A stretch of DNA of 64,000 bases from Maribacter orientalis (GTDB lineage Bacteria > Bacteroidota > Bacteroidia > Flavobacteriales > Flavobacteriaceae), in assembly GCF_900109345.1 (NCBI RefSeq), contig NZ_FNZN01000004.1:62001-126000 (forward strand). The letters run 5' to 3'. Shown here one piece after another: positions 9,401 to 17,986 of the stretch (positions are counted from its first letter, which is position 1; every line of letters starts with the position of its first letter). Position numbers and translations under genes: made by a program. Below the pieces are notes generated by a model, which saw only the letters and a program-made list of their open reading frames with translations, did not search any database and was not told the DNA's origin.

Positions 9401-9929
9401 ATGCATTTAATTTATTCCAGCAATCCCAAACTACAACCCCAACACTTACCGAAATATTTAAAGAGTGCTTTGTTCCAAACTGGGGAATTTCTAAAATCTC
9501 ATCACTTGCTGAAACAACATTTTGTGCTACACCTTTCACTTCGTTACCAAAGATCAAAACCTGTTTTTCATCCTTCGCGGGAATATATTTATTTAATTGA
9601 GTCGCATTCTCAGCTTGTTCTACCGATATCACATGACATCCTTCAGTTTTTAACTTCTCAACTAAATCAATAGTCTCAGGCACATACTCCCAATCAACAC
9701 TTTCAGTAGCACCCAAAGCAGTTTTATGAATATCTTTATGGGGAGGCGTAGCGGTTATGCCGCACAAGTATATTTTTTCAACCAAAAAAGCGTCTGCTGT
9801 TCTAAAAACCGAACCTATATTATTCAAACTGCGAATATTGTCTAAAACAATAATTATCGGAGTCTTACCAGCAAGTTTAAATTCTTCTACACCCTTTCTA
9901 TCTAGCTCCTCATTTCGTAGTTTTCTCAT
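9399..9929 (-). CDS. TrmH/SpoU family RNA 2'-O-methyltransferase
   Basis: This 176-residue protein has the three SPOUT motifs: NIRSLNNIGSVFRTADAF (31-48) with the family N and R residues, LIFGNEVKGV (125-134) and IPQFGTKHSLNISVSVGVV (148-166). It would methylate a ribose 2'-hydroxyl of tRNA or rRNA using S-adenosylmethionine bound in the trefoil knot. It is short, with no N-terminal RNA-binding extension, which suggests a tRNA enzyme like TrmL, but the target cannot be read from sequence. It is a single gene divergent from mutS and convergent with folK-dNK. Confidence 0.87.
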   Translation of the reverse strand: MRKLRNEELDRKGVEEFKLAGKTPIIIVLDNIRSLNNIGSVFRTADAFLVEKIYLCGITATPPHKDIHKTALGATESVDWEYVPETIDLVEKLKTEGCHVISVEQAENATQLNKYIPAKDEKQVLIFGNEVKGVAQNVVSASDEILEIPQFGTKHSLNISVSVGVVVWDCWNKLNA

Positions 9930-10056
9930 GCTTTATTTTAATTTTCTAATGATAATTTAATGTGATAAACTTATCGGCAAATATCAACAATGATTTAAAA
10001 TCGATGGATAAAATCATACTTTCGTGTAGATACAAAATTAATGAGATAAAGATAAA

Positions 10057-12678
10057 GTGGCGGATAAAAGCAAGATAAAAAAGGTAACCCCTTTAATGAA
10101 GCAATACAATACCATCAAGACCAAATATCCTGATGCGTTATTGCTTTTTCGAGTAGGTGATTTTTACGAAACCTTTGGTGAAGATGCCGTTAAGGCTTCT
10201 CGTATTTTAGGAATCATTCTTACCTATAGAAATAATGGTGGTGAACGAACAGAATTAGCCGGATTTCCCCATCATTCATTAAACACTTATTTACCGAAAT
10301 TGGTAAAGGCAGGGCTACGTGTTGCGATTTGCGATCAGCTCGAAGACCCTAAACAAACCAAAACGATTGTTAAAAGGGGTGTTACTGAATTGGTAACCCC
10401 TGGAGTGGCAATGAATGATGATATACTTCATTCAAAGACTAATAATTTTCTGTGCGCAGTTCATTTTGGAAGAAAAAAAATTGGAATTTCTTTAGTTGAT
10501 ATATCTACAGGTGAATTTTTAACATCGGAAGGTGGTGAAGAACAAATCGATAAACTATTACAGAATTTTTCCCCTAATGAAATTTTAATATCTAAAGCCC
10601 ATAAAAAAGAATTTACCGAAGTATTTGGCAAAAACCATCATTTATTTTATTTAGAAGATTGGGTATTTCAGGAAGATTATGCTTTAGAAAACCTTACTTC
10701 ACACTTCAACACCAAAACATTAAAAGGATTCGGTGTTGATCATTTAAAATGTGGTGTTATTGCATCTGGTGTTATATTACATTATTTAGGAGAAACGCAG
10801 CATCGCCAATTACAGCATATTTCAAAATTGCAGCGAATCGCCGAAGATGATTATATATGGATGGATAGGTTCACCATAAAAAATTTAGAACTATACCATT
10901 CAACAAATATAAATGCCGTCACTCTTTTAGATGTCATTGACAAAACTATCTCCCCAATGGGTGGGCGAATGATAAAGCGATGGCTTGCTTTACCACTTAA
11001 AAATCTAGAAAAAATAAAAAGAAGACAACAGATAGTTTCTTTTTTATATAATGAAGACATAGTTCTAGAAAAATTTCAACACCACATTAAGCAGATGGGC
11101 GATTTAGAACGCTTAATTTCTAAAGTGGCCACAGGCAAAGTCAACCCTAAAGAAGTTGTTCAGCTTAAAAACTCACTTGAAGCTTTAATACCAATAAAGC
11201 AATTGGCAACTGCTTCTAAAAATGAATCTTTGGCTTTAACCGGAGACCAAATTCAATCTTGCGATTTATTAAGAGCAAAAATTAAAGAAATGCTTAGCGA
11301 AGAGGCCCCAGTAAATATTTTAAAGGGCAGTACTATCGCAAAAGGGTTCTCTGAAGAATTAGATGAGCTAAGAGGGTTGGCCACTACTGGTAAAAATTAT
11401 TTAAACAGCATGCTAGAAAGAGAGACTGCTGCAACTGGCATCACCTCTCTTAAAATAGCTTCTAACAATGTTTTTGGGTATTACATTGAAGTAAGAAATA
11501 CGCACAGGGACAAGGTTCCCGATACATGGATTCGCAAGCAGACCTTAGTTAATGCAGAACGATATATTACTGAAGAGTTAAAAGAGTATGAAGCAAAAAT
11601 ACTAGGCGCAGAAGATCGCATCTCAACATTAGAGCAACAACTATTTTCTCAGTTGGTTGTTTGGATGCAAGAATATATTGCCCCAGTTCAAAACAATGCT
11701 TACCTAATAGCGCAACTTGACTGCCTTTGTGGATTTGCTCAATTGGCTAAAGAGAATGCATATAATTGTCCGGAGTTAAATGACTCTACTGATTTACAAA
11801 TTACCGATGGAAGGCATCCAGTTATTGAGAAACAACTGCCTTTAGGTGAACAATATATCACCAACGACCTACAGTTAGATAGATCTAACCAGCAGTTTAT
11901 AATGATTACCGGACCAAACATGAGTGGTAAATCAGCATTATTGAGACAAACAGCTTTAATTGTTCTTCTTGCACAAATGGGAAGTTTTGTACCTGCTGAA
12001 AGTGCTAAAATTGGGGTGATTGATAAAATATTCACTCGAGTTGGTGCCAGCGATAATATTTCGATGGGCGAATCGACCTTTATGGTTGAAATGAACGAAA
12101 CCGCATCAATACTTAATAACCTTTCTGAACGTAGTTTGGTTTTATTAGATGAAATTGGAAGAGGAACAAGCACTTACGATGGTATTTCAATTGCTTGGGC
12201 CATTTCAGAGTATCTTCATGAGCACCCTTCCAGAGCAAAAACGATGTTTGCCACCCATTACCACGAACTTAATGAGATGACTCATACGTATAATCGTATT
12301 AAGAATTTCAATGTTGCCATAAAGGAATTAAAGGATACCGTTCTATTTCTTAGAAAATTAGTTCCTGGTGGCAGTGAACATAGTTTTGGTATTCATGTAG
12401 CAAAAATGGCAGGTATGCCGCAACAAGTAATTCAAAAAGCGAATAAGATTTTAAAAAAGTTGGAAAATAAACAGGTGAATCAAGAAATTGGTGATCAACT
12501 TAAAAACACTTCCAACGAAATGCAATTAAGTTTTTTCAACTTAGATGATCCATTATTAGAAGAAATTAAGGAAGAAATTACGCATTTAGACATTGACACC
12601 CTTACTCCGGTAGAGGCATTAATGAAGTTAAATGAAATTAAAAGGCTGTTAACCAAGGACAAGAAGGCGACATCATAA
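10057..12678 (+). CDS. mutS: DNA mismatch repair protein MutS
   Basis: This 873-residue ATPase recognises mismatches and small loops and starts mismatch repair with MutL. The mismatch-wedge motif F36-Y37-E38 is at the same position as in E. coli MutS. The ATPase domain has Walker A GPNMSGKS (619-626) and Walker [12 protein letters not shown] with D698/E699, followed by the composite-site helix-turn-helix region near the C-terminus. Length fits MutS1. The start is a GTG at 10057; an ATG at 10041 is out of frame and runs into a stop after two codons. A TACTTTCG box at 10017-10024 is a near match to the -7 consensus. It is a single gene followed by two tRNAs. Confidence 0.96.
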   Translation: MADKSKIKKVTPLMKQYNTIKTKYPDALLLFRVGDFYETFGEDAVKASRILGIILTYRNNGGERTELAGFPHHSLNTYLPKLVKAGLRVAICDQLEDPKQTKTIVKRGVTELVTPGVAMNDDILHSKTNNFLCAVHFGRKKIGISLVDISTGEFLTSEGGEEQIDKLLQNFSPNEILISKAHKKEFTEVFGKNHHLFYLEDWVFQEDYALENLTSHFNTKTLKGFGVDHLKCGVIASGVILHYLGETQHRQLQHISKLQRIAEDDYIWMDRFTIKNLELYHSTNINAVTLLDVIDKTISPMGGRMIKRWLALPLKNLEKIKRRQQIVSFLYNEDIVLEKFQHHIKQMGDLERLISKVATGKVNPKEVVQLKNSLEALIPIKQLATASKNESLALTGDQIQSCDLLRAKIKEMLSEEAPVNILKGSTIAKGFSEELDELRGLATTGKNYLNSMLERETAATGITSLKIASNNVFGYYIEVRNTHRDKVPDTWIRKQTLVNAERYITEELKEYEAKILGAEDRISTLEQQLFSQLVVWMQEYIAPVQNNAYLIAQLDCLCGFAQLAKENAYNCPELNDSTDLQITDGRHPVIEKQLPLGEQYITNDLQLDRSNQQFIMITGPNMSGKSALLRQTALIVLLAQMGSFVPAESAKIGVIDKIFTRVGASDNISMGESTFMVEMNETASILNNLSERSLVLLDEIGRGTSTYDGISIAWAISEYLHEHPSRAKTMFATHYHELNEMTHTYNRIKNFNVAIKELKDTVLFLRKLVPGGSEHSFGIHVAKMAGMPQQVIQKANKILKKLENKQVNQEIGDQLKNTSNEMQLSFFNLDDPLLEEIKEEITHLDIDTLTPVEALMKLNEIKRLLTKDKKATS

Positions 12679-12706
12679 AATTTTTTATTCTTTTGCTCAT
12701 TTTTAC

Positions 12707-12736
12707 TTTGGTTTTTACAGAATTGTATTAAATTTG
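12707..12736 (+). promoter_or_regulatory. Promoter of the tRNA-Gly/tRNA-Leu unit
   Basis: TTTG (12707-12710), an 18-base spacer and TAAATTTG (12729-12736) match the Bacteroidota -33/-7 promoter. The tRNA-Gly begins 37 bases after the -7 box. The short leader contains a small inverted repeat, GCATCT and AGATGC (12742-12747 and 12754-12759), likely removed with the leader. Confidence 0.65.
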
Positions 12737-12773
12737 CACCCGCATCTTTTAAGAGATGCACGTTCATTAACTT

Positions 12774-12846
12774 GCGAAAATAGCTCAGCTGGTAGAGCGC
12801 CACCTTGCCAAGGTGGAGGTCGCGGGTTCGAATCCCGTTTTTCGCT
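12774..12846 (+). tRNA. tRNA-Gly (GCC)
   Basis: The 73 bases fold into a full cloverleaf: acceptor GCGAAAA with TTTTCGC, D stem GCTC/GAGC, anticodon stem CCACC/GGTGG around loop TTGCCAA (anticodon GCC), and T arm GCGGG-TTCGAAT-CCCGT. The discriminator is T, and the CCA end is not encoded, so it must be added after transcription. Confidence 0.95.
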
Positions 12847-12891
12847 CAGAAAATGTTGCTGGTCAGCATTTTTTATTTAAATGCCAAATAT

Positions 12892-12978
12892 GCTCGAGTG
12901 GTGGAATTGGTAGACACGCCGGACTTAAAATCCTGTGCTCTTTGGGGCGTGCGGGTTCAAGTCCCGCCTCGAGTACCA
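12892..12978 (+). tRNA. tRNA-Leu (UAA)
   Basis: An 87-base class II tRNA with a long variable arm. The acceptor GCTCGAG pairs with CTCGAGT, the T arm is GCGGG-TTCAAGT-CCCGC, and the anticodon loop CTTAAAA gives anticodon UAA. Discriminator A and an encoded CCA (12976-12978) follow. The anticodon stem CCGGA/TCCTG has a C-U mismatch at its second pair. It lies 45 bases after tRNA-Gly and is probably co-transcribed with it. Confidence 0.94.
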
Positions 12979-13017
12979 AAGCCCTTGTTAATCAATTGAT
13001 TTTCAAGGGTTTTTTTA
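12978..13017 (+). terminator. Terminator of the tRNA unit
   Basis: AAAGCCCTTG (12978-12987) pairs with CAAGGGTTTT (13004-13013), with one G-T pair, followed by a run of Ts. It starts directly at the CCA end of tRNA-Leu. Confidence 0.75.
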
Positions 13018-13113
13018 TTTTAATCTATTTCCTAAGATTAACCTAGGTACTTTTTAATTTAATAGAACTTAAAGTCATTCGGTATTTATTACCTTTAATC
13101 TTGACTTTAATAC

Positions 13114-13749
13114 ATGCTCAGAAAAATCATTAAAATTTTAGGCACATTAAGTCTAGTACTCGTACTAGTGATTTTGACCTGCAATTTTATTATTTCAAGC
13201 ACCACTGAAGACAAAACCTATTCTAACATTAATACTATACCCCCCAATAGGGTAGGACTTGTACTAGGGACTTCTAATAGAATATCTAACGGTTCTTCAA
13301 ATCCGTATTATACCTATCGCATAGATGCAACAGTAGCGCTATTTAAAGCTGGCAAAATCAAATTTATTTTAGTGAGTGGTGATAATGGTAGCATTTATTA
13401 CAATGAACCAAATACCATCAAGAAAGATTTAATAAAAGCGGGAATACCAGAAGAAATGATTTTTTTAGACTATGCTGGTTTTAGAACTCTAGACTCTATG
13501 GTTCGGGCAAAATTTATTTTTGGACTTGACAACGTTACCGTAATCTCACAGAAGTTTCATAATGAGAGAGCAATATATATTGCAGAACAAAAAGGATTAA
13601 AAGCTATAGGTTTCAATGCCCAAGACTTATCTACCTCACAAGGATTCAAAGTTCATTTTAGAGAATATTTAGCACGGGTAAAAGTTTTTATCGATATGAT
13701 ATTAAACACTCAGCCAAAATTCTATGGAGCGACCATTGAAATAAAATAA
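13114..13749 (+). CDS. SanA/YdcF-like protein (DUF218 domain)
   Basis: This 211-residue protein has an N-terminal membrane anchor (about 5-28) and a DUF218 domain facing the periplasm. Family motifs include GLVLGTSN near 48, LVSGDNGS near 87 and VISQKFHNERA near 142-152. E. coli SanA is linked to envelope integrity and vancomycin exclusion at high temperature; the enzymatic activity of the domain is unknown. Length agrees with SanA (about 230 residues). It follows the tRNA terminator, and the Nramp-like gene begins 56 bases after its stop on the same strand, so the two might share a transcript. Family call good; the physiological role is inferred from relatives. Confidence 0.82.
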   Translation: MLRKIIKILGTLSLVLVLVILTCNFIISSTTEDKTYSNINTIPPNRVGLVLGTSNRISNGSSNPYYTYRIDATVALFKAGKIKFILVSGDNGSIYYNEPNTIKKDLIKAGIPEEMIFLDYAGFRTLDSMVRAKFIFGLDNVTVISQKFHNERAIYIAEQKGLKAIGFNAQDLSTSQGFKVHFREYLARVKVFIDMILNTQPKFYGATIEIK

Positions 13750-13805
13750 ACATTACCACTTAACCTAAATAGTTTACATTTATTGGAGCAACCAAACCAT
13801 AAATT

Positions 13806-15056
13806 GTGTCAAAACTTAAAATCATCTTAAGAAATTTAGGGCCAGGACTTTTATTTGCAAGTATGGCAATCGGCACCTCCCATTTAGTATTATCTACAAA
13901 AGCAGGTGCACAATATGGTTGGGTTATGGTAATACCCATTATTCTAGCTAACATCCTCAAATATCCATTTTTTGAATTTGGAGTGCGGTATACCAGTGTT
14001 ACCAATAAAACTCTAATTGAAGGATATCTGCATCGCGGCAAAGGCTATTTATGGTTCTACGCAGGAATCACACTACTAACCACATTTACAATTTTAGCAG
14101 CACTATACACGGTTACTGCAGGTTTATTCATTAATCTGTTTAACATTACGAACACTTCTATTTCAACTGTAGCACTAGGTTTGTTTTTGACTATAAGTAC
14201 AATTCTAATTTTTGGAAAATACAAATTTTTAGAGATTAGCCTAAAGTTTGTGGTAAGCATTCTCTTTATCGCATTGCTCACCACAACAGTCTTAGTGCTA
14301 ATTCAAGGTCCTGTCGCCCATATTCAAGATTTTAAACCAACACCCATTTTTAATGAGGTTGGCGTACTTTTCTTAATTGGTTTAATGGGTTGGATGCCAA
14401 CCACGGTTGAAGCATCTAGCTGGATTAGTTTATGGAGTATTGAAAAATGGAAAACTCAAGATAAACCAAGCTTAAAAGAATCACTTCAGGAGTTTAATAT
14501 CGGATATAGCATCACTGCCATTCTAGCAGTTTTTTTTATGATTATCGGTTGGTTCACTTTATACGGAACAAACATTCAGCTTAGCAATAATGCGGTAAGT
14601 TTTGCCGACCAAGTAGTTTTATTATTTACTGAGCATATTGGTTCTTGGGCGTATATTTTCATTGCAATTTCTGCTTTTGCCACAATGTTCAGTACATGTC
14701 TGACTGCCCATGATGCATTAACCAGGGTAGGTCTAGACATTGCCTCTCTATTGAATCCGAAAACTAAAATATTCAGTACTAAATTAGCATTTGGCATAGG
14801 GGTGCTAATTTTAACCATTATCAACTTTATAGTCATTGCAACATTTAGTGCAAATATGGGCAAGCTGGTGGCTTTAGCTACTTTTGTTTCATTCATAGTA
14901 GCTCCTATTATCGGCTATATGAATCTAAAGAATGTGACTAGTAATGACTTGGCTCAAGAATTTTGGCCTGGAAAATATCTCAAAATGCTAACTTATTTTG
15001 GAATTGTATTTTTGTCGTGTTTTTCGTTGTATTATTTTTACATCGTAATATTCTAA
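13806..15056 (+). CDS. Nramp-family metal transporter relative with an altered metal site
   Basis: This 416-residue protein has about eleven hydrophobic segments in the Nramp (COG1914) order. The opening GPG motif (12-14) that precedes the metal site in Nramp TM1 is present, but the canonical DPGN that follows is replaced by GTSH (23-26). In TM6 the segment IGLMGWMPTT (191-200) keeps the Met-Pro pair but has threonine where Nramp has MPH. The substrate may therefore differ from the Mn/Fe of classical MntH. The start is a GTG at 13806; the first ATG (13863) falls inside TM1 and would destroy it. Its stop is 16 bases from the convergent OmpA-family stop. Confidence 0.78.
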   Translation: MSKLKIILRNLGPGLLFASMAIGTSHLVLSTKAGAQYGWVMVIPIILANILKYPFFEFGVRYTSVTNKTLIEGYLHRGKGYLWFYAGITLLTTFTILAALYTVTAGLFINLFNITNTSISTVALGLFLTISTILIFGKYKFLEISLKFVVSILFIALLTTTVLVLIQGPVAHIQDFKPTPIFNEVGVLFLIGLMGWMPTTVEASSWISLWSIEKWKTQDKPSLKESLQEFNIGYSITAILAVFFMIIGWFTLYGTNIQLSNNAVSFADQVVLLFTEHIGSWAYIFIAISAFATMFSTCLTAHDALTRVGLDIASLLNPKTKIFSTKLAFGIGVLILTIINFIVIATFSANMGKLVALATFVSFIVAPIIGYMNLKNVTSNDLAQEFWPGKYLKMLTYFGIVFLSCFSLYYFYIVIF

Positions 15057-15072
15057 ATAGGAACTATTAACA

Positions 15073-16986
15073 TCAATCTACAACCACAAATAAAGTACGT
15101 TCGTTTTGTTTATGAAGAAAATCTAAACAATATGCTCCATTAGTACAATTGTTTTTAATCATCTCCTCACCATAACCAATTGCCTCAACAATATTATTAG
15201 AGGATAAACCATTCTTTAATAAATAATCTTTTATAACATTAGACCGGTCTTGTGATAGTTTCTTATTATAAGAATCACTACCTCTACTGTCTGTGTACGT
15301 TTCAATTTTTAACCTTAACTGAGGAAAACGCGATACTGCATCAACAACCTTATTCAATTCAGCTTCTACTTGTGCATTCAAAATAGCTTTTCCTTTGTCA
15401 AAATAAAATTTATCAAGTTTTAAAATAGTTTTGTCTTCACTTTCCAAAACGAAATCTTCAAACCTAGCAAGCCCTAACGTATAAGAAATTGTTTGAATCT
15501 CTTCCATATCTTCTTCTGAATAGGATGTTGAAAAAATTGAATATCCATCTTTTAAAGCCTGTATAGTCACCTGTTTTTGCCAAGGAATTTCAATTCTAAA
15601 ATCACCTGTCGCTACAGAACTCACTTCCTTTAACAATTCACCCTTATCGTTTAACAACCTTACTTGCGCACCACTTACCCCATTTTTTTTCTTTAAGTCA
15701 ACAACCTTTCCACCTAAAGAAAATGTCTTTAAACCAGGTAAATTCTTTAATGTAAACCTATAAAGATCATCTCCACCTTTACCTCCCTTACGATTAGATG
15801 AGAAATACCCTGAAAAACTTTTATTCTCATTCTGCTTAATTATAAAACCAAAATCATCAGATATTGAATTTATACCCTCACCAAGATTAACAGGTATGGT
15901 ATACGAATCATTTCCTATTATACTTGATTTATAAACATCCATTCCACCTAATCCGTAAAAAACATCAGAAGAAAAATAAAGACTTCCTTCAAAGACAAAA
16001 GGAGCAATTTCATTTCCTGGTGAATTAATTCTCGGACCCAAATTTATAGGCGCAGACATTATTTGCCCGTTGTTTGTATATACATAATACAAATCGGTAC
16101 CACCATAACTGTCATCGAAATTAGCAGCAAAATATAATCGCTCAGACCTGTCATCGAAATATGGATAATAAAAAGATGTACTTAGATCTTTTAATATAAA
16201 TCGAAATCGTCCCGTATCGGTTAACGTACCAATAGCCAATGCGTTTTTGCCATTTTCATCATATCTAAGCTCATCATCTTCAGTGTTTGACAGAATATAG
16301 AAAAAAGTTGATAATTTATCAGAATAGAAAGGGGTCGACTTATGAAACTTTGTTGCGGGTATTTTATCAAAAACCTCAACATCCGTCAATTCATTATTAG
16401 CATTTAGTTTACCGAAATAGATATCTAAATATGATTCTCCTGAAGGTTCATAAACTTTTTTACTTTTTTGTATTCTACTACTACTAAACAACAAACCGTT
16501 TTTATAAAAAGCAGGTGAAAAATCTCCTTGCGGACTATTTATAGCTACATTTTCAATAACACTATTATCACTTTCTTTAGGAATTTCTAAAAGACTATAA
16601 TTAAACTCTGCGTTCTCTAATAGCTCTGGTGACAACATATCAGCTTTCGACCTTAAAAAAGTCTTTATCCTATCTCTCTCTGAGTTTTTAGATATACTTT
16701 GAAGCATTTTATTAAATCGATTGACCGACATAATTGTATCATTCTTATTCACTTCTAAATAAAGTTCAGAGGCATTATCAAAGCTTCCGATATTAAAATA
16801 AGAATCGGCAAGGTTTAATAACTGATGGTTCGTTAATGGATATTTTTCCATTTCACTTCTATACTCGGTTATTGCTTGTTGGTATTGATAGCTATAATAT
16901 AGATTATCAGCTTTAGATTTTTTATCCTGCGCTGAAACCATCAAGGGAACAAAAACTAGTAATACTATGATTAATTTAAATCTCAT
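15073..16986 (-). CDS. OmpA family protein with TPR, PD40 repeats and regulatory-like domain
   Basis: This 637-residue exported protein (signal peptide 1-19, ending VSA-Q) has TPR-like helices at 25-110, a WD40-like PD40 beta-propeller region at about 140-420 (repeats such as LYFAANFDDSYGGTDLYY), a carboxypeptidase-regulatory-like fold at about 425-505, and a C-terminal OmpA domain (about 525-637). The OmpA domain should bind peptidoglycan and anchor an outer-membrane complex. This domain order matches OmpA proteins encoded with PorP/SprF and T9SS adhesins, such as PorE or the F. johnsoniae SprB locus. It lies 11 bases downstream of the PorP/SprF gene in a three-gene operon. Confidence 0.87.
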   Translation of the reverse strand: MRFKLIIVLLVFVPLMVSAQDKKSKADNLYYSYQYQQAITEYRSEMEKYPLTNHQLLNLADSYFNIGSFDNASELYLEVNKNDTIMSVNRFNKMLQSISKNSERDRIKTFLRSKADMLSPELLENAEFNYSLLEIPKESDNSVIENVAINSPQGDFSPAFYKNGLLFSSSRIQKSKKVYEPSGESYLDIYFGKLNANNELTDVEVFDKIPATKFHKSTPFYSDKLSTFFYILSNTEDDELRYDENGKNALAIGTLTDTGRFRFILKDLSTSFYYPYFDDRSERLYFAANFDDSYGGTDLYYVYTNNGQIMSAPINLGPRINSPGNEIAPFVFEGSLYFSSDVFYGLGGMDVYKSSIIGNDSYTIPVNLGEGINSISDDFGFIIKQNENKSFSGYFSSNRKGGKGGDDLYRFTLKNLPGLKTFSLGGKVVDLKKKNGVSGAQVRLLNDKGELLKEVSSVATGDFRIEIPWQKQVTIQALKDGYSIFSTSYSEEDMEEIQTISYTLGLARFEDFVLESEDKTILKLDKFYFDKGKAILNAQVEAELNKVVDAVSRFPQLRLKIETYTDSRGSDSYNKKLSQDRSNVIKDYLLKNGLSSNNIVEAIGYGEEMIKNNCTNGAYCLDFLHKQNERTLFVVVD

Positions 16987-16997
16987 GTTAGTGCACT

Positions 16998-17978
16998 TTA
17001 AAAGAATCGAGGTGAATCAATTTGTTTAGGTTTACCTTTTGCATTTTTATCATTGCCATCCTTTGTACTATTAGCTCCTTCCCTACCTAAATAGAATTTA
17101 AGAATAATCTCATGTGACCCATTATTAAACTCGCCAAGTAAATTGGTATTATAATCATATGAATACCCTACAAATAATGAGTTTGAAACTTGAAGACCTG
17201 CCAAACCACTAAATGCATTCTCGATACGGTACGACACACCAGCAGTAAATACGTCTGAAATTAAAAAATTACTAGATAAGTTTGCGTTAATCGGAGAGCC
17301 TTTAAGTGTATTTATTAAGAAAGCTGGTTTAAATTTTAGATTATCTGAAAGGTCGAAAACATAACCTCCAATTAAATTGAATTGAAGCTTATCTTCAACT
17401 ATTGAAGCCACTTCGTCATTGTATACACCTTCAGTTAAAAAATTCGGAACTGAAGCCCCAAGATACCAATTATCTGAATATAGAAAAGCACCAGCACCAA
17501 CTGTTGGATAAAACTTGCTTAGCATTTCACCATTAAGGTCTTCACCAGGGTTCTCAAAAGTACCTTTTGTAAAGTCAACATTTAAAAATGACCCACCTGC
17601 ATCAATACCAAAAGACAATTTTGTCTCATCGGTTACCATTATCTGATATGAATAAGAAATATCAGCATAGGTTTGAGAAACTGGCCCCAATTGATCACTT
17701 ATGACATTAAGACCTAGACCTACTTTCTCATTTTTAAAGGGCAGGTTAGCTCCGAATCTAAATGTTCTTGGCGCACCAGGTATATCTATCCATTGAGCTC
17801 TGTAAAGTCCAGATAATTCTGGTGTCTCAACTGTTCCGACATAGGCTGGGTTAAAACTACCTATATTATACATATATTGAGTGTACTGCGGTTCTTTCTG
17901 CCCAAATGCATTGAAGCCTAACAGAGAAAATAGCAAAAGCGCTACAGTATAACTCGATTTATTAAAGTTATAATCCAT
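16998..17978 (-). CDS. PorP/SprF family type IX secretion membrane protein
   Basis: This 326-residue outer-membrane beta-barrel begins with a signal peptide and then QKEPQYTQYMYNIGSFNPAYVGT, the standard PorP/SprF opening (PQYTQYMYN). SprF-type proteins are needed for surface display of a partner adhesin with a type-B sorting domain. The partner is probably the giant protein encoded 8 bases upstream; the OmpA protein follows 11 bases downstream. The C-terminus ends in a charged KGKPKQIDSPRFF tail. The family is clear. Pairing with this adhesin is inferred from the operon. Confidence 0.9.
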   Translation of the reverse strand: MDYNFNKSSYTVALLLFSLLGFNAFGQKEPQYTQYMYNIGSFNPAYVGTVETPELSGLYRAQWIDIPGAPRTFRFGANLPFKNEKVGLGLNVISDQLGPVSQTYADISYSYQIMVTDETKLSFGIDAGGSFLNVDFTKGTFENPGEDLNGEMLSKFYPTVGAGAFLYSDNWYLGASVPNFLTEGVYNDEVASIVEDKLQFNLIGGYVFDLSDNLKFKPAFLINTLKGSPINANLSSNFLISDVFTAGVSYRIENAFSGLAGLQVSNSLFVGYSYDYNTNLLGEFNNGSHEIILKFYLGREGANSTKDGNDKNAKGKPKQIDSPRFF

Positions 17979-17986
17979 AATTTATT

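Noticed and set aside
11739-12173. A 144-codon frame antisense to the MutS ATPase domain
   Set aside because: It coincides with the highly conserved Walker A/B region of mutS and has no start context or family resemblance.
12805-13046. Open frames over the two tRNAs
   Set aside because: Both tRNAs fold completely and are flanked by a promoter and terminator; the frames simply read through them.
15057-15072. A missing terminator between the convergent Nramp-like and OmpA genes
   Set aside because: Only 16 bases separate the stops and no hairpin is visible, but convergent genes often terminate inside each other; nothing positive supports a special feature.
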